DNA of 34,871 nucleotides from Gammaproteobacteria bacterium (GCA_026981985.1 JALSHZ010000002.1:1-34871); one strand, 5' to 3'; positions 15,000 through 23,944 are shown, counted from the first letter of the stretch. Numbers and translations are program-made. The notes: generated by a model from the sequence alone, not told the origin.

Positions 15000-15761
15000 A
15001 TGAGCCACTCCCGAAAAGTCATCAGCATCCACGAACTGAAAGTTTCTTGCGGCGACTGCAGCCTGTCGGAAATCTGCCTGCCACATGGGCTCAACCAGGA
15101 AGAACTAAACGAACTCGATGCGCTGATTCTGCACAAGCCACGTATCGAGCAAGGCGAAGTCCTGTTCCGTAGTGGCGACCCGATGCACCATCTCTATGCC
15201 GTCCGGTCGGGTGCATTCAAGGCGGTGCTCTCTTCTAACGAAGGCGCTGAGCAAATCACCGGATTCTATCTCTCCGGTGAGTTGATGGGGCTCGACGGCT
15301 TTGGTGACGACGTCCACCAGTGCACCATGGTTGCGCTGGAAACATCGACGGTCTGCGCCATCGATATTGACGAGCTGGAAAAACTGAGTACACGGGCACC
15401 CGGATTGCGCCGGCAACTGCGCCACCTGATCGGTGCCGAAATCAATCACGACCATCGTAACCTACTGGCACTCGGCCAACTCAAGGGCGAGGAAAGACTG
15501 GCAGCCTTCCTGCTCAACATCTCCCGACGCCTGAAAAAACGTGGCTTTTCACCTTACGAATTCAATCTACCAATGGCGCGGCATGACCTGGCCAACTATC
15601 TCGGTCTCGCGGTCGAAACACTGAGCCGCATGTTTTCACGCATGATCGATGCCGATCTCATCGAAACCAACCGCCGCCACGTCAAACTACTGAACACCAA
15701 GGCACTGTGTGAGCTTGCCCAGTACGACTGCCCGCGGGAAAGCCACCACGCCTCCTCCTGA
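15000..15761 (+). CDS. fnr: FNR/Anr-family oxygen-responsive transcriptional regulator
   Basis: The 253-residue protein is a CRP/FNR member with an oxygen-labile 4Fe-4S cluster. The cysteines are present: CGDCSLSEICLPHGL near the N-terminus (Cys-X2-Cys-X5-Cys) and the fourth in ETSTVCAIDIDEL. The cyclic-nucleotide-like barrel contains GEVLFRSGDPMHHLYAVRSGAFK. The C-terminal HTH has ARHDLANYLGLAVETLSRMFSRM, with the E..SR contact residues that read TTGAT. ATG 15000 fits the E. coli length; upstream in-frame codons are not conserved. It is divergent from ccoN, whose promoter carries a matching box, so it very likely activates the oxidase when oxygen is low. Whether it is named fnr or anr depends on the species. 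Confidence 0.95.
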   Translation: MSHSRKVISIHELKVSCGDCSLSEICLPHGLNQEELNELDALILHKPRIEQGEVLFRSGDPMHHLYAVRSGAFKAVLSSNEGAEQITGFYLSGELMGLDGFGDDVHQCTMVALETSTVCAIDIDELEKLSTRAPGLRRQLRHLIGAEINHDHRNLLALGQLKGEERLAAFLLNISRRLKKRGFSPYEFNLPMARHDLANYLGLAVETLSRMFSRMIDADLIETNRRHVKLLNTKALCELAQYDCPRESHHASS

Positions 15762-15876
15762 GATCACTACCCGGCACGACCAGACGTAACACTCCTTTAC
15801 CTGTACACGCTTACCCCTCAAAGCATGGTGGTATAGAGTCGATGCATCTGCACACAACCACGATAGGGGAATAGAC

Positions 15877-16293
15877 ATGGATCTGATGAAACTGGCCACG
15901 GAAATGATGATGAGCAAAATCGGGAGCGATACCACCGCTTCCGACTCGATCACCTCTATTCTTGGCAAACTGCTCTCTTCGGATAATGGCGGCAACGGCC
16001 TGGGCAATATCGTCAACGCAATGCAGGAAAAAGGCCTTGGCTCAATCGTTGAATCATGGCTCGGCGACGGTGACAACGCCGAGATAGCGCCGGAACAGCT
16101 GCGTGAAGTGGTCGGCAGCGACACTATCGCAGCAATGGCAGCCGACGTCGGCACCGATGAAGACTCGATTCTGGATACCCTGAAGGACGCCCTGCCCCAG
16201 ATCATTGATAAATCGAGCAGCGGCGGCTCGCTGCTGGACAATCTTGGAGGCCTCGATGGCGCGCTGGACATGGCCAAAAAGTGGCTCGGCTAA
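15877..16293 (+). CDS. DUF937 (YidB-like) protein
   Basis: A 138-residue acidic protein without signal peptide or membrane helix. The C-terminal half matches the YidB type of DUF937: GLGSIVESWLGDGDNAEIAPEQLREVVG, then IAAMAADVGTDEDSILDTLKDALPQIIDK, and the Gly-rich end GGSLLDNLGGLDGALDMAKKWLG. The N-terminal half has a helix and a Gly-Asn-rich link. The function of the family is not known. ATAGGGGA seven bases before the ATG is a good ribosome-binding site. It converges with the antiporter gene, 28 bp apart. Confidence 0.85.
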   Translation: MDLMKLATEMMMSKIGSDTTASDSITSILGKLLSSDNGGNGLGNIVNAMQEKGLGSIVESWLGDGDNAEIAPEQLREVVGSDTIAAMAADVGTDEDSILDTLKDALPQIIDKSSSGGSLLDNLGGLDGALDMAKKWLG

Positions 16294-16321
16294 TCCTCGC
16301 ATCGGGAAGGTGAGCGGGCGC

Positions 16322-18298
16322 TCAACGCCCCTCGATGAGGGCCAGCGTTTTCTCTAGCGCCTCCGACTCACCCTCCAGCAACAGCACATCACCGGGACGC
16401 AAATGGGTATCCATCAGCTTTCCCGGCACACGAATCGGGCCACGCTGGACATTCGCCAGCCTGACGCCATGGCGGTCCAGCGCCAGCTCCCAAGGCGTTT
16501 TGCCAATCGCATCGTGATGATCCTGAATAACAAACGCGCGTACTTCCCGAGGATAGTCGAGTGATTGTTCTCGCGCCGCCTGCGCATCCGAATCATGGAA
16601 GAAAACGCGCAGTGGCGCATAATCTTCAGCGCGAATCGCATTGAGGGCGGCCTCAACCTTCGATGGTGGCAGATCAAGCAAGATCATTAGCTGGCCCGCA
16701 AATGCCAGACTGGCCTCCAAGCCTTCAGGAAACACCACAGCGCCTGCAGCCACCAGGGCTTCGTCATCACGACCGGTAATACTGCGCACGATCACCGGTC
16801 GGTCGAAACCCAGGCCACGGGCATATTTGACGATACGCTCTGCCACCTGTGCGTCGCTGATGGTAATCGCCAGTGCAGCGGCATGCTCCAACCTTGCAGC
16901 CCGCAATACCCCGGGCTGCAAGGCGTTGCCGAAGATTACCGCCTCGCCCGCGGCCGCAGCCTGACGAACACGCTCGGGATCGAGATCGAGCGCCAGCGTC
17001 TCGACCCCTTCTGCCGCAACGACTCTCGCCACGTTCTGACCCAGCCTGCCATAACCACAGATCACGACATGATGGTGGAAGTCGCCACCCAAGGCTGCCA
17101 CCTGGGCCTCAACGGGCAACGGCTCAGCCGTGTTCCCCGCCGGGAGCAAGCGAGCCGCGATCTGCCGGTTGTAACGCAGCAGCAATGGCGCCAGCAACAT
17201 ACTGAGAATCACGCCTGCCAACAACGGTTGAGCAACACCGGCACTCAGCAACCCAAGCGTCATTGCCATCGACACAACCAGCAAACCAAACTCGCCGCCC
17301 TGCGCCAAACTGACAGCAGTACGAATGCCATCTGACAGCGAATAGCCAAACACGCGTACCAATGGTGCCAGCAGCAACGGCTTCAGCAGCAATGCGACCG
17401 CAACAATCGCCACGACAGCAGAGAAACTTTCGAGAAATACGGCTGGGTCCAGTTGGATGCCGATGGAGATAAAAAACAGCCCCAGCATCAAATCCCGAAA
17501 CGGTCGTATATCAGCCTCGATCTGGTGGCGAAACTCGGTCTCACCCAGCAACATGCCAGCCATGAATGCACCCAGCGTTGGTGACAATCCGGCAAGATGG
17601 GAAACGGCAGCAGCCGACAGCGCCAGCAGTAACGCCGTCAACATGAACAATTCCAGCGAACGCGTTGCCGCCACCCAGTGCAACACCGGTGGCAAGACGT
17701 AGCGCCCTGCCGCTAACAATCCAACAAATACCAACGCGCCTTTCGTCAACGCCAGTAGCAGCGCGCCGCCCAATGCCTGTGGATTGGCCGCCAGTACCGG
17801 CAGTATCACCAGGATGGGCACGGCAGCAAGATCCTGGAACAGCAGAATCGCCGTCGCAAGGCGACCATGGGTTGCCGGTAGCTCCATCTGCTCACCGAGC
17901 TGCTTCAAGACGATGGCTGTCGACGACATCGCCAATGCGGTACCGACAATCAGCGCCTCGCTGACCGCCAGATCAGCCAGCCACGCCAGCCCGCCGATGA
18001 CCACCGCTGTCAGCAGCACCTGAGCACTACCCAAGCCCAGCACCAGCCTTTTCGCCGCCAGCAGCCGCGACAGGGAAAACTCCAGCCCGATGGTGAACAT
18101 CAACAGCACCACGCCCACCTCGGACAACAGGCGGATGGCATCGCCATCGTGCAACCAGCCAAATGCAGCCGGCCCGACCAATACGCCGGTCAACAGATAA
18201 CCAATAATGGGCGACAGGCGAAAACGCTGGCACAAAGCAACCAGCAACGTACCCACCCCCAGCACAATCACCCACTGCAGCGCTGCATCATGTTCCAT
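16322..18298 (-). CDS. KefB-like monovalent cation:proton antiporter (CPA2) with RCK domain
   Basis: The 658-residue protein has about 12 membrane helices (res 8-380) of the Na+/H+ exchanger (CPA2) fold, with LSPIIGYLLTGVLVGP, IGLEFSLSRL and ALAMSSTAIVLKQLGE typical of KefB/KefC/YbaL. A cytosolic RCK_N domain follows (HVVICGYGRLGQNVARVVAAEGV, then LDLDPERV for nucleotide binding), and a TrkA_C-like domain near the end (GKLMDTHLRPGDVLLLEG). It probably exports K+ in exchange for H+ under ligand control; the exact ion and ligand are unknown. GAGGAGGG precedes ATG 18298. It stands alone, downstream of the two-component operon on the same strand. Confidence 0.9.
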   Translation of the reverse strand: MEHDAALQWVIVLGVGTLLVALCQRFRLSPIIGYLLTGVLVGPAAFGWLHDGDAIRLLSEVGVVLLMFTIGLEFSLSRLLAAKRLVLGLGSAQVLLTAVVIGGLAWLADLAVSEALIVGTALAMSSTAIVLKQLGEQMELPATHGRLATAILLFQDLAAVPILVILPVLAANPQALGGALLLALTKGALVFVGLLAAGRYVLPPVLHWVAATRSLELFMLTALLLALSAAAVSHLAGLSPTLGAFMAGMLLGETEFRHQIEADIRPFRDLMLGLFFISIGIQLDPAVFLESFSAVVAIVAVALLLKPLLLAPLVRVFGYSLSDGIRTAVSLAQGGEFGLLVVSMAMTLGLLSAGVAQPLLAGVILSMLLAPLLLRYNRQIAARLLPAGNTAEPLPVEAQVAALGGDFHHHVVICGYGRLGQNVARVVAAEGVETLALDLDPERVRQAAAAGEAVIFGNALQPGVLRAARLEHAAALAITISDAQVAERIVKYARGLGFDRPVIVRSITGRDDEALVAAGAVVFPEGLEASLAFAGQLMILLDLPPSKVEAALNAIRAEDYAPLRVFFHDSDAQAAREQSLDYPREVRAFVIQDHHDAIGKTPWELALDRHGVRLANVQRGPIRVPGKLMDTHLRPGDVLLLEGESEALEKTLALIEGR

Positions 18299-18435
18299 TG
18301 TCCCTCCTCAATACTCCCGCCACGCGACCCGGTGAGATAGCCTGGAGCAAGTTTCTTGCCAGCAGATGCGTATCACTGCGCTGCGACAACATCGCGACAC
18401 CAGCGCCGGCCATATCGACCGGCATGACACGGGCG

Positions 18436-18456
18436 GGGCGGCCAACTTGACCGCCC
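18436..18456 (-). terminator. Possible transcription stop hairpin after the response regulator
   Basis: On the minus strand GGGCGG-tcaagttgg-CCGCCC forms a GC-rich hairpin about 20 bp beyond the response-regulator stop codon. No T tract follows, so it may only stabilise the 3' end. Confidence 0.3.
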
Positions 18457-18475
18457 GCGGCGAAATCAGCCAGTG

Positions 18476-19852
18476 CTACCCGCTCTGATTCAGCTTGCGT
18501 CGCAGCGTCCGTTCACCAATGCCTAGCAGCTTGGCGGCCTTGCCACGGTGGTAGTCTGCCTCCTTGAGCGCGGCGTCGATCAGCAACCATTCGGCATCGG
18601 CGAGAGTCGTGCCTTTGGGGATCAACACGCCATCGGCTGCGGCAGGCGCCGCTGCGGCATTGGGCAGCAGTGGCGAAATCAGCCTTGCACTGATCTCGCG
18701 GACGCCTTCGGGGAGACGAACGGCCAGCCGTGTCATCACATTTCTCAATTCCCGTACATTGCCGGGCCAGGGGTGACGGCGCAGTAACGCCAACGCATCT
18801 TCGGTTAGCACAGGTGCTGGCTCTTTGCGCCCCATGTCGCGTAAGCTGTTGTCGAGAAAGCGCTGCGCCAGCAGTGCGATATCCAGCGGCCTGTCACGCA
18901 ACGGCGGCAGATTAATTTCGAACACGTTCAAGCGAAACAGCAGATCCTGTCGGAACAGGCCGGATTCGATCCGCTCTTCCAGCGGGCGGTGCGTCGCCGC
19001 GACGACTCGCACATCGACCGGAATACCGCGCTCGCCACCAATGCGATAGACCATGCCTTCTTCGAGCACACGCAGCAGGCTGACCTGAGCTGCCGGCGGC
19101 ATGTCACCAATCTCGTCCAGAAACAGCGTACCGCCATTGGCTTGTTCGAAGCGGCCGCGATGCATGCGGCTCGCACCGGTGAACGCGCCTTTTTCATAGC
19201 CGAACAGCTCGGCCTCAAGCATGGTATCGGGAATGGCGCCGCTATTGATGGCAACGAATGGCTCCTGCGATCTGTTGCCAAGACCATGCAGCGCACGCGC
19301 AACCAGCTCCTTGCCGGTACCCGTCTCACCCTGGATCAACACCGGCTCATCACTCGCAGCGAAGCGGGGCAGGTCTTTCAGTGCTTCTGCCATGGCAGGG
19401 TCAGCCATCAGCAGATAGGGTTCCAGCATCGCGGCAATACCGCCACGCGCCTGATTCGCTCCAAGATCGTCAACCAACTGCGCGGCCAACTGCAACGGGT
19501 CAACCGGCTTTTCAAAATAGTGGCGTGCACCGTGGCGCAATGCTTCCACCGCGTTGTCGATACTGCCGTGCCCGGTAATCATATAGAACGCGCCAGCCGG
19601 GTTCTGTCGCAGATAGTCGGGTAACAAGTCCAGCCCAGTGCCATCTTTGAGCTGAAGATCAGCCAGCACCGCATCGGGGCTGCTGTCTCGCAGTACCTGG
19701 CGCGCCTCGCGCAAACTACCCACACCGACCACGTCGGCGCCAAGCTTTTTCAACACGCGCGCGAGACTGCGGACGATGGCGGCATCATCATCGAGCAGCA
19801 GCAACAACAGCCCCGTCAGATCGGGGAGTCTTTTTTCAGCTTCTTCCACCAC
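18476..19852 (-). CDS. Sigma-54-dependent response regulator (NtrC family)
   Basis: A 458-residue NtrC-type activator: receiver domain (res 14-125) with D65 as the phosphoacceptor (AVLADLQ) and K115 (FEKPVDP); AAA+ domain with Walker A GETGTGKE (175-182), the sigma-54-contacting GAFTGA loop (222-227), Walker B GGTLFLDEIGDMP and HPWPGNVRELRN; and a C-terminal Fis-type HTH (ALKEADYHRGKAAKLLGIGERTLRRKL). All parts needed for activation are present. The start is GTG 19852, with AGGAG upstream, inside the kinase gene (37-bp overlap), so the two are translationally coupled. Targets are unknown; no -24/-12 promoter was found next to it. Confidence 0.94.
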   Translation of the reverse strand: MVEEAEKRLPDLTGLLLLLLDDDAAIVRSLARVLKKLGADVVGVGSLREARQVLRDSSPDAVLADLQLKDGTGLDLLPDYLRQNPAGAFYMITGHGSIDNAVEALRHGARHYFEKPVDPLQLAAQLVDDLGANQARGGIAAMLEPYLLMADPAMAEALKDLPRFAASDEPVLIQGETGTGKELVARALHGLGNRSQEPFVAINSGAIPDTMLEAELFGYEKGAFTGASRMHRGRFEQANGGTLFLDEIGDMPPAAQVSLLRVLEEGMVYRIGGERGIPVDVRVVAATHRPLEERIESGLFRQDLLFRLNVFEINLPPLRDRPLDIALLAQRFLDNSLRDMGRKEPAPVLTEDALALLRRHPWPGNVRELRNVMTRLAVRLPEGVREISARLISPLLPNAAAAPAAADGVLIPKGTTLADAEWLLIDAALKEADYHRGKAAKLLGIGERTLRRKLNQSG

Positions 19853-21162
19853 TCGGGCATCTCCTGCGGTTGAATGGGTAGCAACATCGTCACCCGTGCT
19901 CCACCACCTTCCCGGTTGGCGATGGCGACCTTGCCGCGATGCGCGGCGACCACGCGCTGCACAATGGCCAAGCCAAGGCCGTTGCCATCCTCACGCGTGG
20001 TGTAGAACGCATCGAACAGCCGGGGCAAATGCGCCTTCGAGATACCGCGACCGCGATCCTCGACCACCATCTCGACCTCATTGCCCAGACGCCGCACCCG
20101 TAACACAACATCGCCTTGGCGTTGACCACTTTGCGCCGCATTGAGCAGCACATTCAGCAGTGCATCCTGAACCGAAGCAGCGCGCCAGATGGGTTGCGGC
20201 AGCTGCGGTTCGACATCGACCCGAATCGTCAACCCCTGCACCTGGGCTGTCGGCTGGGCCTGCCGAACAGCGGCATCAACCAGTGCTGCCACATCCACCG
20301 GCGCAAAATCACTGTCATGGCGGCGGGTGAGATTGAGAAACGCGCTCAACTTGTCGTTCAAGGTGACGATATCCCGGTCCAGCTCTTGGGCGATATCGGC
20401 AGCATCATCGGGCGCCAGCAGCAACGCCCGCGCATTGGCGCGCAACGCCATCAGCGGATTGCGCAAATCATGTACCAGTGAGGCGGCCATTTCCGTCAGC
20501 GACGCCCGCTGATAGATTTCCTGAAACTCGCTTTCGACGCGGCGCGTCATGCGCATTGCATACAGTGCGATCAGCAACGCCACCAGGATGCTCAGGCCAC
20601 CCGCGAATGCAAACATCAACACCGCTTTGCGGATGCGCGACAGTTCGTGATCGAGGCTTGCTATCAACGCCGCACGATCAAAGCCGAAATCAAGCCTGAC
20701 CAGCGGCGCGGCCTCATCACTCAGATCGAATCGGATCACGAATGATTCACCATTTTCACGATCAAACCGCTGATGCGGCCCCGCTTCGGCAGCGGTAGCT
20801 GTGGCACCACTGGGCAACGGCGCAACGATGCTGGCCTGCCGCCCTTCACTGTCGAACTGATAACCGGCGTGGGTATCCCTGACCGCGACTGAACGCAGAG
20901 AAGGCAGCCCGCTGAACAAAGCCGAAACATCGTCTTGCAACCAGGTTTCGTTCCGCTGCGCCATGACATCCGTCTTGCCCAGTTTTTCCACCAGTGGGGA
21001 AACCTGCGCCACGAGTTGATCCATCAGCATGCGCAGCTCGGCGCTGCGCGCTTGCGAGTAGAGCCACAAGCCACCCCCACCGACAACCAGTAGATAGAGC
21101 GTAAACAGGGCGCCAAAGGGAATGACGATCAGGCGCGTAATGGCAAAATTGGAGCGGATCAT
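19816..21162 (-). CDS. Membrane sensor histidine kinase
   Basis: The 448-residue kinase has two membrane helices (about res 11-36 and 180-203) around a periplasmic sensor of about 140 residues with no recognised fold. A short linker leads to HisKA with H231 in SLVHDLRNPLMALRANA. The HATPase_c domain has an N box (DALLNVLLNAAQSG), G1 (VVEDRGRGI), the F box (LFDAFYTTRE) and G2 (GNGLGLAIVQ). It should phosphorylate the overlapping NtrC-like regulator. The gene starts 6 bp after the Cys-containing membrane-protein gene, so all three are likely one operon. The signal sensed cannot be read from sequence. Confidence 0.93.
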   Translation of the reverse strand: MIRSNFAITRLIVIPFGALFTLYLLVVGGGGLWLYSQARSAELRMLMDQLVAQVSPLVEKLGKTDVMAQRNETWLQDDVSALFSGLPSLRSVAVRDTHAGYQFDSEGRQASIVAPLPSGATATAAEAGPHQRFDRENGESFVIRFDLSDEAAPLVRLDFGFDRAALIASLDHELSRIRKAVLMFAFAGGLSILVALLIALYAMRMTRRVESEFQEIYQRASLTEMAASLVHDLRNPLMALRANARALLLAPDDAADIAQELDRDIVTLNDKLSAFLNLTRRHDSDFAPVDVAALVDAAVRQAQPTAQVQGLTIRVDVEPQLPQPIWRAASVQDALLNVLLNAAQSGQRQGDVVLRVRRLGNEVEMVVEDRGRGISKAHLPRLFDAFYTTREDGNGLGLAIVQRVVAAHRGKVAIANREGGGARVTMLLPIQPQEMPEWWKKLKKDSPI

Positions 21163-21168
21163 TGGGAA

Positions 21169-21798
21169 TCAGTCGTTGGCAGCTTTCCCGGCGCCGTCCG
21201 CCTGCTCCCAGTCCTTGCGCAACAGCGGTAGTTTTTCACGCCAGCCCTTGGCATCGCCATAGTCGATAAACTTTTCCACGCGATGATGCGGATCAGGCGT
21301 TCGACGTGCATGCCGGATCGGGCACCAGTATTGCTCAGTGCGCGCAGTGATCTCTCGTGCATAAGCAATAACGCCATTGCCATAGCCACAATAGACACAG
21401 TTGAGCTTTTCGACCGCATTGAGATAAGCCAGATGATGACGATCGATGACCACATGGTCACGGCGACGCACCCGCGGAATACGGTAAACGCGAAAACAGA
21501 TGTGCTGATAGAGCGTGAACGTCACGTCAACGAGCATCAATGGTACGACCATGGCGTAGATGATGGGGGCGGTCAGCAGCGTCAACAAGTTCGCCTGCGT
21601 CAGATACTGCCACAGCCCTGTCCGATACTGACGTTGCAGCCGCCGCATATTCTTTTCGAACACGACCCGGCCACGGCGCAACTGGTACTTGAATTCCTTG
21701 CGCCGCCGCGTCAGCAGGCGATCGAATTCCTGCTCCAGATCCTTTTGCGTGGCATGTAGACGGTCGAGCAGTTCATCAAGCCGGAAGTTGTCGGCCAT
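21169..21798 (-). CDS. Conserved hypothetical membrane protein with CxxC, first gene of the two-component operon
   Basis: I do not recognise a named family. The 209-residue protein begins with a long charged coiled-coil segment (res 8-60, rich in Glu, Arg and Lys). One or two membrane helices follow (about 70-101, LLTLLTAPIIYAMVVPLMLVD), then a basic stretch (RVRRRDHVVIDRHHLAYLNAVEKLN). The C-terminal part has CVYCGYGNG (C134, C137), a further WCP (C159) and histidines (HHRVEKFIDYG), which together could hold a metal. It lies 6 bp ahead of the histidine kinase, suggesting it takes part in the same signalling or is its target. Whether it binds a metal or heme is not shown. Confidence 0.75.
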   Translation of the reverse strand: MADNFRLDELLDRLHATQKDLEQEFDRLLTRRRKEFKYQLRRGRVVFEKNMRRLQRQYRTGLWQYLTQANLLTLLTAPIIYAMVVPLMLVDVTFTLYQHICFRVYRIPRVRRRDHVVIDRHHLAYLNAVEKLNCVYCGYGNGVIAYAREITARTEQYWCPIRHARRTPDPHHRVEKFIDYGDAKGWREKLPLLRKDWEQADGAGKAAND

Positions 21799-21818
21799 GG
21801 CATTCTCCAGGAGTGTAG

Positions 21819-22364
21819 CTAGCCCACCAAGTCATTCAGATACTGGAACAGCGCTCGCGACGACTTTGGTGGCTTGTTGGCTGCGGCTTCACGGCCCGCA
21901 TTTCGAATCAACTGGCGAAGATGCTGGCGCTCGGCGGCGGGGTATTGCGCGATGATGTCATTGAGCAAGGCATCATCGCCGGCCAGCAACCGGTCGCGCC
22001 ACTCTTCCAGCTGGTGCAGACGGGCCACCTCATCACGGTGCGGCTGATCGATCTGGTCCAGCGCGTCACGAATGGCATCGACTTCCTCAGCGCCCAGCGG
22101 TCGCATGAGTTTCTCGATAAAAATGAATTGCCGCTTGAGCGCGCCTTTTTTCAGGCGGCGTGCCAGCACGATGGCATCACGCAGCGTGTCGTCGATGGGT
22201 ACCTCGTCGAGCCGCGATGGATGCAGTGCTGCCAGCCGTTTGCCAAGCGCCCGCAAGGCCAGCATGTCACGCTTGATCGCTGTCTTGTTGGGGCGCTCGG
22301 CGTAGACAGGCAGCTCTTCGGCATCATCGTCTTCGTGGTATATTGGATTGTCTTCTCTATTCAT
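21819..22364 (-). CDS. darP: Ribosome biogenesis factor DarP (YjgA)
   Basis: A 181-residue, highly charged helical protein of the YjgA (DUF615) family, which associates with the large ribosomal subunit during late assembly. Family blocks are NKTAIKRDMLALRALGKRL, then the helical core with ARRLKKGALKRQFIFIEKLMR, and a C-terminal HQLEEWRDRLLAGDD followed by LRQLIRNAGREAAANKPPKSSRALFQYL, which is nearly invariant in the family. The acidic N-terminus (YHEDDDAEELPVY) is normal. GGGAAG directly abuts the ATG, an unusually short spacing. It lies just 38 bp from the divergent hopJ-family gene. Confidence 0.93.
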   Translation of the reverse strand: MNREDNPIYHEDDDAEELPVYAERPNKTAIKRDMLALRALGKRLAALHPSRLDEVPIDDTLRDAIVLARRLKKGALKRQFIFIEKLMRPLGAEEVDAIRDALDQIDQPHRDEVARLHQLEEWRDRLLAGDDALLNDIIAQYPAAERQHLRQLIRNAGREAAANKPPKSSRALFQYLNDLVG

Positions 22365-22402
22365 CTTCCCATGCCCGATTCAGCAACCTGCAACACACCG
22401 CC

Positions 22403-22774
22403 ATGACACCAGAGCAACTGATCGCTCGCCTGAAGAACCAGCCGGAATCCGTCGATTTCGAAGATGTGATGGCAGTTATCAACCAACATTACCACTATTC
22501 TCCCGTCGGCTTCAGCAACGGCATCGGCGGCGACAGGTTGTACAACGAAGCCGGCAGCAACGAAGGCTCCTGCAAGATCTTTGCCTTTGCGCGTCTGCAC
22601 GATCTGGATGTCGCCACCACGCTGGCTTGTTTCGGTCGATTCTACCGTGATGATGTGCTGCGACAGCCAACGGGCGACAACCACGGCAATATCCGCCGCT
22701 TCATGAAATACGGCTGGGATGGCATTAACTTCGATGCCCCCGCGTTGACCCCGAAGCTACTCGCTGGCGAGTAA
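22403..22774 (+). CDS. HopJ-family protein
   Basis: A 123-residue soluble protein matching the family labelled HopJ type III effector: QPESVDFEDVMAVINQHYHYSPVGFSNG, then NEAGSNEGSCKIFAFARLHDL, TLACFGRFYRDDVL, and NIRRFMKYGWDGINFD. The effector name comes from Pseudomonas syringae, but the family is widespread in free-living bacteria with no secretion system, so a housekeeping role is more likely here (inference). ATG 22403 begins the family-like region MTPEQLIARL; upstream in-frame codons are not conserved. Its 3' end overlaps the convergent zincin-like gene by 18 bp. Confidence 0.88.
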   Translation: MTPEQLIARLKNQPESVDFEDVMAVINQHYHYSPVGFSNGIGGDRLYNEAGSNEGSCKIFAFARLHDLDVATTLACFGRFYRDDVLRQPTGDNHGNIRRFMKYGWDGINFDAPALTPKLLAGE

Positions 22775-23584
22775 CCGTTCAGCTTGCGGGGCATTTAAGG
22801 CAGCCTCTCTGCCCGGTAGCCGTTGCAACAAGGCGCTGCGCCCCCGCACATCCTTGACGGCTTTGCCGAAATACCCTCGCAGCGTCTTTTTCAAATACCC
22901 TTTCACCCGTTTTTCCGGTATCGACTTGAGCACCGAAAAGATGGCCAGCGCATAGGTAACATCATGCTGGGACAGATAGTTTTCCCGTTCTACAGCAGCC
23001 GGCGAACAGCTGCCACAGCCCGCGCGGAAGTTGTACGCGTCGTTGGCGAAGATCACGCCAAAACCCATGAACACAGCCAGCAACTCGGTCACGTGAGGCC
23101 AGTTTTCCAGACCACCCGGCGGTGCTTCGGTCGCCATGCTGCCCAGATGGTGCGCCAGCGTATGGGCAAAACTGGAAATAATGGTTTCAGGATTACCGAG
23201 CATGCCTTCGTTGTAGATGATTGGCAGGTGATGCTCAGGGGCAACATCGGCCGGCACGATGCCGCCCTTGCCGCGCAGATCACCTTCGATCTGTACCTTC
23301 GGCGCTTCCAGCGTGTTGCAAGCATGCTGCTCGATCAACCGTGTCGGCCAGTGCGACACACCGGCATATCGTTTGACATGGTCGAAAATCAGTTGCGCCA
23401 TGCCTTCAGGACTATCGGCCTGCCCGGGAAAATGGCTGTTGTCGGGCAACACCAGATTGGTTTCATTGTAGAACACCCCGGCATCGAACTGTCGCAATGC
23501 CCAGTCGAAAGTGTCGAACTGCCAGAGAATGGTTTCTTCGTCGAGGACGGGGCCGTGGCGCCCCAGTATTTTGCCCAGCATCAT
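22757..23584 (-). CDS. Zincin-like conserved hypothetical protein with degenerate HExxH
   Basis: The protein has 275 residues from ATG 23584 (AGGATCA just before it). No named family is assigned. The central segment IISSFAHTLAHHLGSMATEAPPGG, followed by HVTELLAVFMGFGVIFAND, resembles zinc-metallopeptidase-like bacterial proteins whose helix reads HExxH and whose next helix ends D/E-LLAVFxGxGxFxAN. Here the Glu position is Thr (H-T-L-A-H-H), so peptidase activity is doubtful. A GCGSCSP motif follows, then a basic C-terminus. No signal peptide or membrane helix is seen. It converges on the hopJ-family gene. Confidence 0.68.
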   Translation of the reverse strand: MMLGKILGRHGPVLDEETILWQFDTFDWALRQFDAGVFYNETNLVLPDNSHFPGQADSPEGMAQLIFDHVKRYAGVSHWPTRLIEQHACNTLEAPKVQIEGDLRGKGGIVPADVAPEHHLPIIYNEGMLGNPETIISSFAHTLAHHLGSMATEAPPGGLENWPHVTELLAVFMGFGVIFANDAYNFRAGCGSCSPAAVERENYLSQHDVTYALAIFSVLKSIPEKRVKGYLKKTLRGYFGKAVKDVRGRSALLQRLPGREAALNAPQAERLLASE

Positions 23585-23704
23585 TGATCCTGCGTATCGG
23601 TCGAGGTGCGATTGTAGCAACCTTCCCCAACCATGCGGGAATCTGGCACAGCCGGCTCAATCGTAGTAGCTTAACCGCCTTTCAATCACCATTGAGGAAG
23701 ACAG

Positions 23705-23944
23705 ATGGAACCGGACAAAATCAAAGAGATCATCGAGCAGGGCATGGACACTGAGTTGGTGCAGGTTGGCGGTGAAGGCGGCAAATACGAAGCGACCATC
23801 GTCAGCAAAGCATTCGAGGGCGTCAGTATGCTGAATCAGCATAAGATGGTCTACCCGCTACTCAACGACTACATCAAGAGCGGCGAAATCCACGCACTCA
23901 CCATCAAATCATATACGCCGGAGCAGTGGGCACAGAAAAGCTGA
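23705..23944 (+). CDS. ibaG: BolA-family protein IbaG
   Basis: A 79-residue BolA-fold protein: MEPDKIKEIIEQGMDTELVQVGGEG, a KYEATIVSKAFEGVSMLNQHKMVYPLL core and IHALTIKSYTPEQW, which matches IbaG/YrbA rather than BolA itself. The conserved His in NQHKMVYPLL, together with monothiol glutaredoxin, would hold a 2Fe-2S cluster in this family. AGGAAG is placed well before ATG 23705. In many gammaproteobacteria ibaG lies next to murA; murA is not seen here, and the gene appears to stand alone. Confidence 0.9.
   Translation: MEPDKIKEIIEQGMDTELVQVGGEGGKYEATIVSKAFEGVSMLNQHKMVYPLLNDYIKSGEIHALTIKSYTPEQWAQKS

Noticed and set aside
16316..16330. GGGCG-ctcaa-CGCCC hairpin between the YidB-like gene and the antiporter
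   Set aside because: The stem is 5 bp, runs into the antiporter coding end and lacks a T tract.
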